Source: Rhodoferax sp. OV413
Lineage (GTDB): Bacteria > Pseudomonadota > Gammaproteobacteria > Burkholderiales > Burkholderiaceae_C
Direction of reading: 5' to 3'
DNA length: 7,034 nucleotides
Assembly (NCBI GenBank): GCA_945861195.1
Contig: CAMATS010000115.1
Coordinates: 1-7,034, forward strand
Below the pieces are notes generated by a model that had not been told where the DNA came from, searched no databases, and saw only the letters and a program-made list of their open reading frames with translations. Shown here piece after piece: positions 1-5,803 of this stretch. Both the position numbers and the translations under genes were made by a program. Position 1 is the first letter of the stretch; each line of letters opens with the position of its first letter.

Positions 1-410
1 AACAAATCTTGCAACGGGTCTGGGGGCTGCCGGCCTCCAACTGGGCTGTTGTCGGCCGGTGGTTTGTTCACACCCTGCGCAGCCGCAGCATGTACCAGCC
101 GCAGATCGACACCTTCAGCCCCGAGCCAAAAGAGCTGCCAGTGGGCTGGTTGGTGCATTACCTGGTGGGCGTCGGCTATGCGCTGGTTTTTTGGATTTTC
201 TTGGTGCCTGTGCCAGTTTTCACAGCCACCGCCGTCAGTGGCTTGGTTTTTGGCGCACTCAGTGTGGCGGTGCCCTGGTTTTACTTTATGCCCTGCCTGG
301 GCAAGGGGGCCATGGCCAGCAAAACCGCCGCGCCCCTGAAGGCCTGTAGCCTGGCTCTGGCCAACCACCTGGTGTTTGGCTTGGCCATGGCTCTGGCTTT
401 TAGCCTGTAG
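1..410 (+). CDS. DUF2938-type small membrane protein, 5' end outside window
   Basis: This is the C-terminal portion of a hydrophobic protein of unknown function. The frame is already open at position 3 and reads through to TAG at 408-410. A TTG at 9 could be called a start, but the family has an N-terminal membrane segment before the visible part, so the true start is almost certainly left of the window. Features recalled from DUF2938 are visible: an early NWAVVGRW stretch, then GWLVHYLVGVGYAL, then a Pro-Trp-Phe segment leading to MPCLGKGAMASKT, and a final NHLVFGLAMALA helix. About three hydrophobic segments are visible (roughly residues 47-68, 70-93 and 112-133 counted from the TTG), consistent with an inner-membrane protein. 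It converges on the adenosyltransferase gene with 46 bp between the two stop codons. The family assignment is from memory of its motifs; no function is known. Confidence 0.72.
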   Translation, partial: QILQRVWGLPASNWAVVGRWFVHTLRSRSMYQPQIDTFSPEPKELPVGWLVHYLVGVGYALVFWIFLVPVPVFTATAVSGLVFGALSVAVPWFYFMPCLGKGAMASKTAAPLKACSLALANHLVFGLAMALAFSL

Positions 411-451
411 CCCGAGGTTAGCCGCTAACAGGCTGCAGGGGGCCAGGCCCC
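402..451. terminator. Hairpin-rich convergent gap, possible weak terminator
   Basis: Two genes end facing each other here. Seven bases at 402-408 (agcctgt, overlapping the stop codon) are complementary to 428-434. Inside that loop, gttag (417-421) pairs with ctaac (425-429) around a 3-base loop. A GC stem, gggg 439-442 with cccc 448-451, follows. None is followed by a T-run on either strand, so this is at best a weak or Rho-assisted end signal. Confidence 0.25.
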
Positions 452-456
452 GGCAC

Positions 457-1032
457 TCAAGCGCCTGCCCGGGCCATGCGCTCGCTTTTCCAGTAGACAT
501 CATCACCCGCCGCGCCATCGCTGCGATGCCGGTTGAGCACCCGTGCCAGCACAAACAACAGGTCAGACAGACGGTTGAGGTACTGACGCGGCGCGTCTTT
601 GAGCGCCTCTTCATTGCCCAGTGCCACCACGGCCCGCTCGGCGCGGCGCGCCACGGTTCGGCACACATGGGCCAGGCAAGCCGCCCGCGAACCGGCGGGC
701 AAAATAAACTCGGCCAGCGGCGGCAGCGTGGCATTGTGCTCGGCCAGCGCCTCGTCCAACGCCAGCACCGCCTCGGGTTTGAGCAGCTCAAAACCAGGGA
801 TCGACAACTCTCCCCCCAGGTTGAACAGCTGGTGCTGGATCTCCACCAGCAACATCCGCACACTGCTGGGTATGTCCTCGCACAGCAGCACGCCCAGGTT
901 GGAGTTGAGCTCGTCCACATCGCCCATGGCGTGCACCCGCAGGCTGTTTTTCGAGACCCGGGTGTTGTCACCCAGGCCGGTGGTGCCGCCGTCGCCAGTG
1001 CGGGTGGCAATTTGTGTCAATCTTTGTCCCAT
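457..1032 (-). CDS. Cob(I)alamin adenosyltransferase, PduO type
   Basis: The 191-residue cytoplasmic enzyme transfers the 5'-deoxyadenosyl group of ATP to cob(I)alamin, making adenosylcobalamin for B12-dependent enzymes. Family features are in the expected order: the N-terminal ATP-binding loop TRTGDGGTTGLG (10-21), GDVDELNSNLG (37-47), LPAGS (111-115, the LPGG-like turn), the RRAERAV helix (129-135, with the conserved Arg and Glu) and YLNRLSDLLFVLAR (151-164). The length fits PduO/MMAB-type enzymes of about 190 residues and excludes the CobA/BtuR type. The frame is open upstream to 1083, but the ATG at 1032 is chosen because AAGGA (1041-1045) lies 8 bases upstream and because the family begins just before the TRTGD loop. 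No other cobalamin gene is present, so it probably serves salvage or the supply of a mutase encoded elsewhere. It is transcribed divergently from the dehydrogenase gene. Confidence 0.93.
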   Translation of the reverse strand: MGQRLTQIATRTGDGGTTGLGDNTRVSKNSLRVHAMGDVDELNSNLGVLLCEDIPSSVRMLLVEIQHQLFNLGGELSIPGFELLKPEAVLALDEALAEHNATLPPLAEFILPAGSRAACLAHVCRTVARRAERAVVALGNEEALKDAPRQYLNRLSDLLFVLARVLNRHRSDGAAGDDVYWKSERMARAGA

Positions 1033-1101
1033 GATGGTTTTCCTTTGATTCGCGCGATTGTTGCAGCAAAATAGAAGCTTCACGCTTTGAAAGCTCCGCC
1101 C
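1033..1101. promoter_or_regulatory. Divergent intergenic promoter region
   Basis: This 69-bp gap separates two divergent starts, so both genes probably have promoters within or overlapping it. For the plus-strand gene a plausible sigma70 pair is TTGATT (1045-1050) and CAAAAT (1067-1072), 16 bases apart, each matching four of six consensus bases. On the minus strand the AAGGA ribosome site of the adenosyltransferase occupies 1041-1045, and TATTTT (1069-1074) is a possible -10 without a convincing -35. The gap is too short to hold a cobalamin riboswitch. Confidence 0.35.
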
Positions 1102-2529
1102 ATGAACGCCGCCACCCCAAGCTCACACCTCGCCCCCGCCGTGCTGCAACGCGAGGTGCCAGCCGTCCTGCTGACGGCACTCAAGGCGCGCTTTGCAGAG
1201 CGCTGCTCTACGGCACTGGTGGTGCGCGAGCAGCACGGCCGCGATGAGTCGGCCTTCACCACCGTGCCGCCGCCGGCCGCCGTGGTGTATGTGCTGAGCA
1301 CGCAAGAGGTGTCTGAGGTGGTGACACTGGCCAGCCAGTACCGGGTGCCGGTGATCCCTTTTGGCATCGGCTCCTCGCTGGAAGGCCACCTGCTGGCCGT
1401 GCAGGGCGGCATCAGCATTGATGTCAGCCGCATGAACCAGGTGCTGACCATCAACGCCGAAGACCTGACTGTGACTGTGCAGCCGGGCGTCACCCGCAAG
1501 CAACTCAACCAAGCCGTCAAAAGCACCGGGCTGTTCTTTCCGATCGACCCCGGCGCCGATGCCACCCTGGGTGGCATGAGCGCCACCCGCGCCAGCGGCA
1601 CCAACGCCGTGCGCTACGGCACCATGCGCGAGAACGTGCTGGCGCTCGAAGTCGTCACCGCCAGCGGCGAGGTCATCCGCACCGGCACCCGGGCCAAGAA
1701 ATCGTCCGCCGGCTACGACCTCACCCGCCTGATGGTTGGCAGCGAAGGCACGCTGGGTGTGATCACCGAAGTCACGGTCAAGCTCTACCCACTGCCCGAG
1801 GCCATCTCGGCGGCGGTGTGCTCCTTTCCCAGCATCGAAGCGGCGGTACGCACCACCATCCAGATCATCCAGATGGGCATCCCGATTGCCCGGGTCGAAC
1901 TGATCGACGCCAACTCGGTACGCATGGTCAATGCCCACTCCAAGCTGACCCTGCGCGAAGAGCCGCAGCTGCTGATGGAGTTTCATGGCTCGCCGGCATC
2001 GGTCAAGGAGCAGGCCGAGGCGGTGCAGGAAATTGCCACCGAGTTCGGTGGGAACGCTTTTGAATGGGCTACCACCCCCGAGGAGCGCACCCGGCTGTGG
2101 ACCGCACGACACAACGCCTACTTTGCCGCCATACAGTCCCGGCCCGGCTGCCGCGCCATTTCCACTGACACCTGCGTGCCGATCAGCCGCCTGGCGGACT
2201 GCCTGCTCGATTCAGTGGCCGAGGCCGAAGCCAGCGGCCTGCCCTACTTTTTGGTTGGCCATGTGGGTGACGGCAACTTCCACTTCGGCTACCTGATTGA
2301 CCCCGACAACCCGGCCGAACGGGCCACTGCCGAGCAGCTCAACCATGCGCTGGTGGCGCGCGCTCTGCGCCTGGAAGGCACCTGCAGCGGTGAGCACGGC
2401 GTGGGCCTGCACAAAATAGATTTTTTGCTGACCGAGGCCGGCAGCGGCGCGGTGGGCATGATGCGCACCATCAAGCAGGCACTGGACCCGCACAACATCA
2501 TGAACCCGGGCAAGATTTTCAGCCTTTAG
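1102..2529 (+). CDS. FAD-linked 2-hydroxyacid dehydrogenase, D-lactate dehydrogenase (cytochrome) type
   Basis: The 475-residue flavoprotein is of the LDHD/DLD/GlcD group, which oxidises a D-2-hydroxyacid such as D-lactate to the 2-oxoacid and passes electrons to the respiratory chain. The N-terminal FAD-binding domain shows PFGIGSSLEGH (86-96), then PIDPGADATLGGMSATRASG (147-166) running on to NAVRYG (168-173), and GSEGTLGVITEV (213-224). The C-terminal FAD-oxidase domain shows HVGDGNFH (387-394, with the two His of the usual metal site), SGEHGVG (429-435) and DPHNIMNPGKI (462-472). No glcE or glcF partner is nearby and the length matches single-subunit LDHD enzymes, so D-lactate dehydrogenase is preferred over glycolate oxidase subunit GlcD. 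Substrate choice within the group, for example D-2-hydroxyglutarate, cannot be settled by eye. A TTG lies at 1087, but the ATG at 1102 is chosen because GAAAG (1089-1093) sits 8 bases before it. There is no signal peptide. Confidence 0.9.
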   Translation: MNAATPSSHLAPAVLQREVPAVLLTALKARFAERCSTALVVREQHGRDESAFTTVPPPAAVVYVLSTQEVSEVVTLASQYRVPVIPFGIGSSLEGHLLAVQGGISIDVSRMNQVLTINAEDLTVTVQPGVTRKQLNQAVKSTGLFFPIDPGADATLGGMSATRASGTNAVRYGTMRENVLALEVVTASGEVIRTGTRAKKSSAGYDLTRLMVGSEGTLGVITEVTVKLYPLPEAISAAVCSFPSIEAAVRTTIQIIQMGIPIARVELIDANSVRMVNAHSKLTLREEPQLLMEFHGSPASVKEQAEAVQEIATEFGGNAFEWATTPEERTRLWTARHNAYFAAIQSRPGCRAISTDTCVPISRLADCLLDSVAEAEASGLPYFLVGHVGDGNFHFGYLIDPDNPAERATAEQLNHALVARALRLEGTCSGEHGVGLHKIDFLLTEAGSGAVGMMRTIKQALDPHNIMNPGKIFSL

Positions 2530-2549
2530 ACAGCCGGTTGGCTGAGCAC

Positions 2550-2576
2550 AACAGCCTCGTCGCCTGGCTGTTTTTT
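2550..2576 (+). terminator. Rho-independent terminator of the dehydrogenase gene
   Basis: A 7-bp stem, aacagcc (2550-2556) with ggctgtt (2566-2572), encloses a 9-base loop and runs into six T residues (2571-2576). It starts 20 bases after the dehydrogenase stop codon. A second small hairpin, cagcc 2531-2535 with ggctg 2540-2544, lies just before it. Read from the minus strand the stem has no T-run, so it would end transcription mainly on the plus strand. It lies 15 bp from the convergent aminotransferase-like gene's stop. Confidence 0.8.
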
Positions 2577-2590
2577 GATCATGCCGGTGT

Positions 2591-3511
2591 CTATCCGCTC
2601 AAACACGCCTGCTGGTACAACTCTGCGGCCCTGGCGGTCACTGGTCCCGGCTTGCCGTTACCGATCAGGCGCCCGTCGATCTTGGTGACTGGCGTTACGC
2701 CCCCCAAGGTTCCAGTAACGAAGGCTTCATCGGCGCTATAAACCTGGGCCAGCGTAAAGTCGCATTCTCTGACGGCGCCGCCCCCCGCCTGCCAAGCGTG
2801 TATCACGTTAGCTTGGGTGATGCCCCGGAAGCTATAGTGGCCCGTGGAGGTCCAGACCTCAGCACCGCTACGCACAATGAAAAAGTTGGTGCTGTTGCAG
2901 CTAGCGACAAAGCCGCGCGGGTCCAGCATCAAAGCCTCGTCGGCACCCAAGTTAATCGCCTGAATCAGGGCCTGAATCAGATTCAACCGGCTGTGAGAGT
3001 TCAGGCGCAGGTCGAACACGTCAGGGCCGCTGGTGCGAAAAGTCGAGGTCATCAAAGACAGGCCTTTGGCTCGAACCTCGGGTTTAGGGGCTTTGTATTC
3101 GGCAACGATGACGATCGTCGCGCCACCGATCACGAAACGCGGGTCCTGGTTTGGGGTTCTCTTGGTGCCACGGGTGACCATGAGGCGAATGTGAGCGCCG
3201 TCAGTCATGCCGTTGTGTTCCAAAGTACGCCACAACTCTTGCTCAAGTGCCTTGCGGTCCATGCCGATGTCCAGCGCGATCGATGCAGCGCCCTCAAACA
3301 ATCTGTCCATATGCGCCTGCAAGCTGATGATGCGGCCCTTCACTAGGCGCAGACCCTCCCACACACCATCACCAAGTGCAAAGCCGCTGTCAAACACCGA
3401 GACTCGGGCTTCGCGCCGGGGGAAGAACTCGCCGTTAACGTAGACCAGAACCGATTCATTGCGGGCGTCCAAGGCGTAGTCTTGGGCGCTTTCGGAGGAA
3501 GTATTGGTCAT
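2591..3511 (-). CDS. Class IV aminotransferase-like protein lacking the catalytic lysine
   Basis: The 306-residue protein has the PLP fold type IV (D-amino acid / branched-chain aminotransferase) architecture. Visible landmarks are VYVNGEFFPRREARVSVFD (23-41), GDGVWEGLR (47-55), HMDRL with the phosphate-site Arg70, GADEALMLD (189-197), STNFFIV (207-213), GITQANVI (230-237) and the phosphate-binding TGT (266-268). By alignment with Bacillus D-amino acid aminotransferase, Lys145 falls on Asn171 without gaps from there to Gly189. Glu177, which pairs with the PLP pyridine nitrogen, falls on Ser204 after a one-residue insertion. The usual Arg of the GITR motif is Gln232. So the scaffold and phosphate site remain while the main catalytic residues are absent. 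Ordinary transamination is therefore doubtful; a different reaction, a non-PLP ligand or a regulatory role is possible. The gene follows the ABC importer by 93 bp on the same strand and is probably co-transcribed. The ATG has only a weak ribosome site. Confidence 0.82.
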   Translation of the reverse strand: MTNTSSESAQDYALDARNESVLVYVNGEFFPRREARVSVFDSGFALGDGVWEGLRLVKGRIISLQAHMDRLFEGAASIALDIGMDRKALEQELWRTLEHNGMTDGAHIRLMVTRGTKRTPNQDPRFVIGGATIVIVAEYKAPKPEVRAKGLSLMTSTFRTSGPDVFDLRLNSHSRLNLIQALIQAINLGADEALMLDPRGFVASCNSTNFFIVRSGAEVWTSTGHYSFRGITQANVIHAWQAGGGAVRECDFTLAQVYSADEAFVTGTLGGVTPVTKIDGRLIGNGKPGPVTARAAELYQQACLSG

Positions 3512-3604
3512 GGTCTGTTTAGTCGTTATTGGGTCGGACGCTGCGGGGAATGGGAAGGTTCTTCAAGCCCATCTAGAGCAGCCTGATCAAGGCTTGGCAT
3601 AACC

Positions 3605-4402
3605 CTAGAAATGAAATTCATTGTGCCGTGCCAAAAAGGCTTGGGTACGTGCCTGGCGCGGGTGCTTGAGTACCTCGTCGGGCGTGCCGTCTTCGTGGAT
3701 CACACCATCTGCGATGAACAGAATGCGGTTGGCGAAGTGGTAGGCAAAGCCGAGTTCGTGGGTCACCAGAAGCATGGTCCGCCCTTCTTCTACCAGCGCT
3801 CGAATGACGCGCAGCACTTCGCCGACCAGTTCGGGGTCAAGCGCCGACGTGGGCTCGTCGAACAGAAGAAGCTCGGGTTCCATAGCCAGTGCACGGGCAA
3901 TCGCGACGCGCTGCTTTTGGCCACCCGACAAACGTGCCGGATAGGCATCCGCCTTATCGGCTAGGCCCACACGAGCCAGTTGCAGGCGAGCCTTGGTGTT
4001 GGCCTCGTCGAATGCCAAGCCCTTCACGGTGCGCAGTCCCTCCATGACGTTTCCCAAAGCATTCATGTGCGGGAACAAGTTGAACTGCTGGAACACCATA
4101 CCCACGCGCTGGCGCACCGCAGTGAGTTCGCGTTCAGAATATTCAGTCTTGACACTGCCATCGCGTTGTGGCTTTTCGGTCCCGATTTGGACACCGCCAA
4201 TTTCGATGCGGCCGGAAGTGGGCTTCTCCATGAAATTTAGGCAGCGCAGCAGCGTGCTCTTGCCCGAGCCAGAGGCACCGAGGATGGCGATCCGGTCGCC
4301 AGGCGCGACCGTCAGATCGATACCCTTGATGATGGCGTTGTCACCGAACTGCTTGTGCAGCTTGGTCACTCTAAGCAGGGCGGGGGGGGCAGGCTTGGTC
4401 AT
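3605..4402 (-). CDS. ABC transporter ATPase, polar amino acid family (GlnQ/HisP-like)
   Basis: The 265-residue nucleotide-binding subunit powers the importer encoded just upstream, acting on the cytoplasmic face of the inner membrane. All motifs are intact: Walker A GASGSGKST (42-50), the Q-loop FQQFNLFPH (104-112), signature LSGGQKQR (158-165), Walker B LLLFDE (178-183) followed by PTSALDPE, and the switch His215 in VTHELGF. FQQFNLFPHM and the FDEPTSALDPELVGEVL stretch are typical of the GlnQ/HisP/GltL subgroup. Residues 72-92 form an insertion (TEKPQRDGSVKTEYS) like the one HisP-type ATPases carry there. The start is the ATG 10 bp after the permease stop. Codons 5-7 contain a run of eight C residues on the coding strand (G at 4382-4389), which leaves the frame intact here. 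Confidence 0.95.
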   Translation of the reverse strand: MTKPAPPALLRVTKLHKQFGDNAIIKGIDLTVAPGDRIAILGASGSGKSTLLRCLNFMEKPTSGRIEIGGVQIGTEKPQRDGSVKTEYSERELTAVRQRVGMVFQQFNLFPHMNALGNVMEGLRTVKGLAFDEANTKARLQLARVGLADKADAYPARLSGGQKQRVAIARALAMEPELLLFDEPTSALDPELVGEVLRVIRALVEEGRTMLLVTHELGFAYHFANRILFIADGVIHEDGTPDEVLKHPRQARTQAFLARHNEFHF

Positions 4403-4412
4403 GGTGGAGTCA

Positions 4413-5078
4413 TCAGTCGCCTTGGCGCAGCTTGCGCTCGAGCAGGTAGGTTGCCTGTACCAGAGGGTACAGGAAGGCGAAAAAGATCAGTGCAACAACG
4501 GTGTAGGCCTCGATCGGGTTGTAATTGATCGAGGCGATGAGTTTGCCTTGCTGCAGCAACTCGACATAGGCCACGGCCGAGGCCAAGGTCGACATCTTGA
4601 AGATTTCTATCGCGCGGTTGGTGAGCGCCGGCAACATGCGCTTGACGGCCTGCGGCAAGATGATGCGCCGCAGCGCCTGCGCATGGGTCATGCCCAGCGC
4701 CTGTGCGCCTTCCCACTGGCTACTTTCCAGCGATTGGATACCACCCCGGAATATTTCGCCTGAAAACGCGGCGGAATTCAGTGTGATGCCCAGCGCCGCA
4801 GCCATCAAGGGGCTAATCTCGAACGGCATCAGGATCGGAAGGGCGAAATAAAACCACAGAATTTGCACCAGCACCGGCGTGTTGCGAAAAAACTCGACAA
4901 AGATGCTGACTGGGATGTAGATCCATTGACGCCGGGCATACCGCCCCAGGCCGACCAGCAGGCCAAGCGACAAGCCAAGTACCAAGCAGATGACGAAAAT
5001 ACGCAGCGTGCCGACCGCACCGGCAATAAGGGCCTCCGGGTTGTCCCAAACGGCGTCAAAGTTCCACTTGTGGTTCAT
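4413..5078 (-). CDS. ABC transporter permease 2, polar amino acid (HisMQ/GltJK) family
   Basis: The 221-residue inner-membrane subunit forms the substrate channel with the other permease. Hydrophobic segments run roughly at 20-45, 53-82, 88-108 and 188-212. The segment VEFFRNTPVLVQILWFYFALP (61-81) is the family hallmark after the second helix. The cytoplasmic EAA loop, which docks on the ATPase, is WEGAQALGMTHAQALRRIILP (122-142). The frame extends upstream to a GTG at 5120 that would overlap the preceding gene by 23 bases. I chose the ATG at 5078 because the resulting N-terminus (MNHKWNFDAVW) resembles that of relatives and leaves a normal 19-bp gap. The protein is clearly paralogous to permease 1, with RRIILPQAVKRM identical in both. 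Confidence 0.93.
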   Translation of the reverse strand: MNHKWNFDAVWDNPEALIAGAVGTLRIFVICLVLGLSLGLLVGLGRYARRQWIYIPVSIFVEFFRNTPVLVQILWFYFALPILMPFEISPLMAAALGITLNSAAFSGEIFRGGIQSLESSQWEGAQALGMTHAQALRRIILPQAVKRMLPALTNRAIEIFKMSTLASAVAYVELLQQGKLIASINYNPIEAYTVVALIFFAFLYPLVQATYLLERKLRQGD

Positions 5079-5097
5079 CGTGTGAGGCGGCAAGGGT

Positions 5098-5775
5098 TCA
5101 ATGCACTGTGGTTTCGCCACTCACCGCCAAGCGCCGCTCAATGCGGTGCACCACCAAGCTGGCGAAGTAAATGACGACAAAGTAAATCAGGGCCGTCACG
5201 GTGAACACCTCTAGCGGACGAAAAGTCTTCTGTGCCAGTTCGTTGGCTTGGAACAGCAGGTCGGCATACGCGACTGTGGCCACCAGCGTGGTGGTTTTCA
5301 TCAGTTCGATCGATCTCTCCATGAAGGCCGGGATCATGCGTTTCACCGCCTGCGGCAGAATTATTCGCCGCATTGATTGGGCGCCAGTCATGCCCAGCGC
5401 TCGCGCCGCATCGCTCTGGCCGCTGTCAATCGACACGATGCCGGCGCGGAATACCTCAGCGAAAAAAGCCGCCGACTGGATTGAGAAAGTGAGCGCCGCC
5501 GCCACGAAGGGCGTCATCTCTACCTGGATCAGGATCGGCAAGGCAAAGAAAAACCAGAACAACTGCACCAGCGGCGGCGTAGTTCGAAAAAACTCGACGA
5601 CGATGCCGGCCGGCAACGACAAAATTCGCCAGCGGGATAGCCTGAGCAGCGCCAAGCCCAGGCCAAGTGGGACGCCGAAAGCCAGCGCGGTGACGGTCAG
5701 CTTTAGCGTGTTGCCCAGGCCCGCCGCCAGCATGCCCGAGTTAACCAGGACCGGCGTGAAATCCCACTGGTACAT
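5098..5775 (-). CDS. ABC transporter permease 1, polar amino acid (HisMQ/GltJK) family
   Basis: The 225-residue inner-membrane subunit is the first of the two permeases. Hydrophobic segments lie roughly at 15-45, 54-82, 88-108 and 188-209. It carries VEFFRTTPPLVQLFWFFFALP (60-80) and the EAA loop DAARALGMTGAQSMRRIILP (122-141). Its ATG at 5775 follows the binding-protein stop by 26 bp, and a hairpin lies in that gap. The ribosome site is weak, which together with the hairpin may keep permease levels below those of the binding protein. Two different permeases point to a heterodimeric channel, as in glutamate/aspartate and histidine importers. Confidence 0.94.
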   Translation of the reverse strand: MYQWDFTPVLVNSGMLAAGLGNTLKLTVTALAFGVPLGLGLALLRLSRWRILSLPAGIVVEFFRTTPPLVQLFWFFFALPILIQVEMTPFVAAALTFSIQSAAFFAEVFRAGIVSIDSGQSDAARALGMTGAQSMRRIILPQAVKRMIPAFMERSIELMKTTTLVATVAYADLLFQANELAQKTFRPLEVFTVTALIYFVVIYFASLVVHRIERRLAVSGETTVH

Positions 5776-5782
5776 GCGTTAC

Positions 5783-5803
5783 GAGCCGTACTAGCCTCGG
5801 CTC
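5783..5803 (-). promoter_or_regulatory. Intercistronic hairpin between binding-protein and permease genes
   Basis: On the minus strand a perfect 6-bp stem, gagccg with cggctc (plus-strand 5783-5788 and 5798-5803), closes a 9-base loop. It overlaps the binding-protein stop codon (5802-5804) and ends 7 bases before the permease ATG. No T-run follows, so it is not a full terminator. Such hairpins often stabilise the upstream message or slow translation downstream, matching the need for more binding protein than permease. The function is inferred. Confidence 0.4.

Noticed and set aside
376..1074. Long plus-strand open frame of 232 codons across the adenosyltransferase gene
   Set aside because: It is the antisense of a well-recognised gene; its product resembles no family and such frames are common opposite GC-rich genes.
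1087..1101. TTG start at 1087 for the dehydrogenase
   Set aside because: The ATG at 1102 has a GAAAG ribosome site at proper distance, while the TTG has none as good; five extra residues add no conserved sequence.
1033..1101. Cobalamin riboswitch upstream of the adenosyltransferase
   Set aside because: The 69-bp gap is far shorter than a cobalamin riboswitch and I see no B12-box-like sequence.
1123..2112. Minus-strand open frame of 329 codons inside the dehydrogenase gene
   Set aside because: The opposite strand encodes an intact flavoprotein with all motifs. The antisense product is low in complexity, rich in Gly, His and Arg, and has no known motif.
5079..5120. GTG start at 5120 for permease 2, adding 14 residues
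   Set aside because: It would overlap the previous gene by 23 bases and add a hydrophilic tail not expected in the family; the ATG at 5078 fits better.
4597..5450. Similar stretches in the two permease genes as a DNA repeat
   Set aside because: The likeness is at protein level around the EAA loop and reflects ordinary paralogy of paired permeases; the DNA has diverged.
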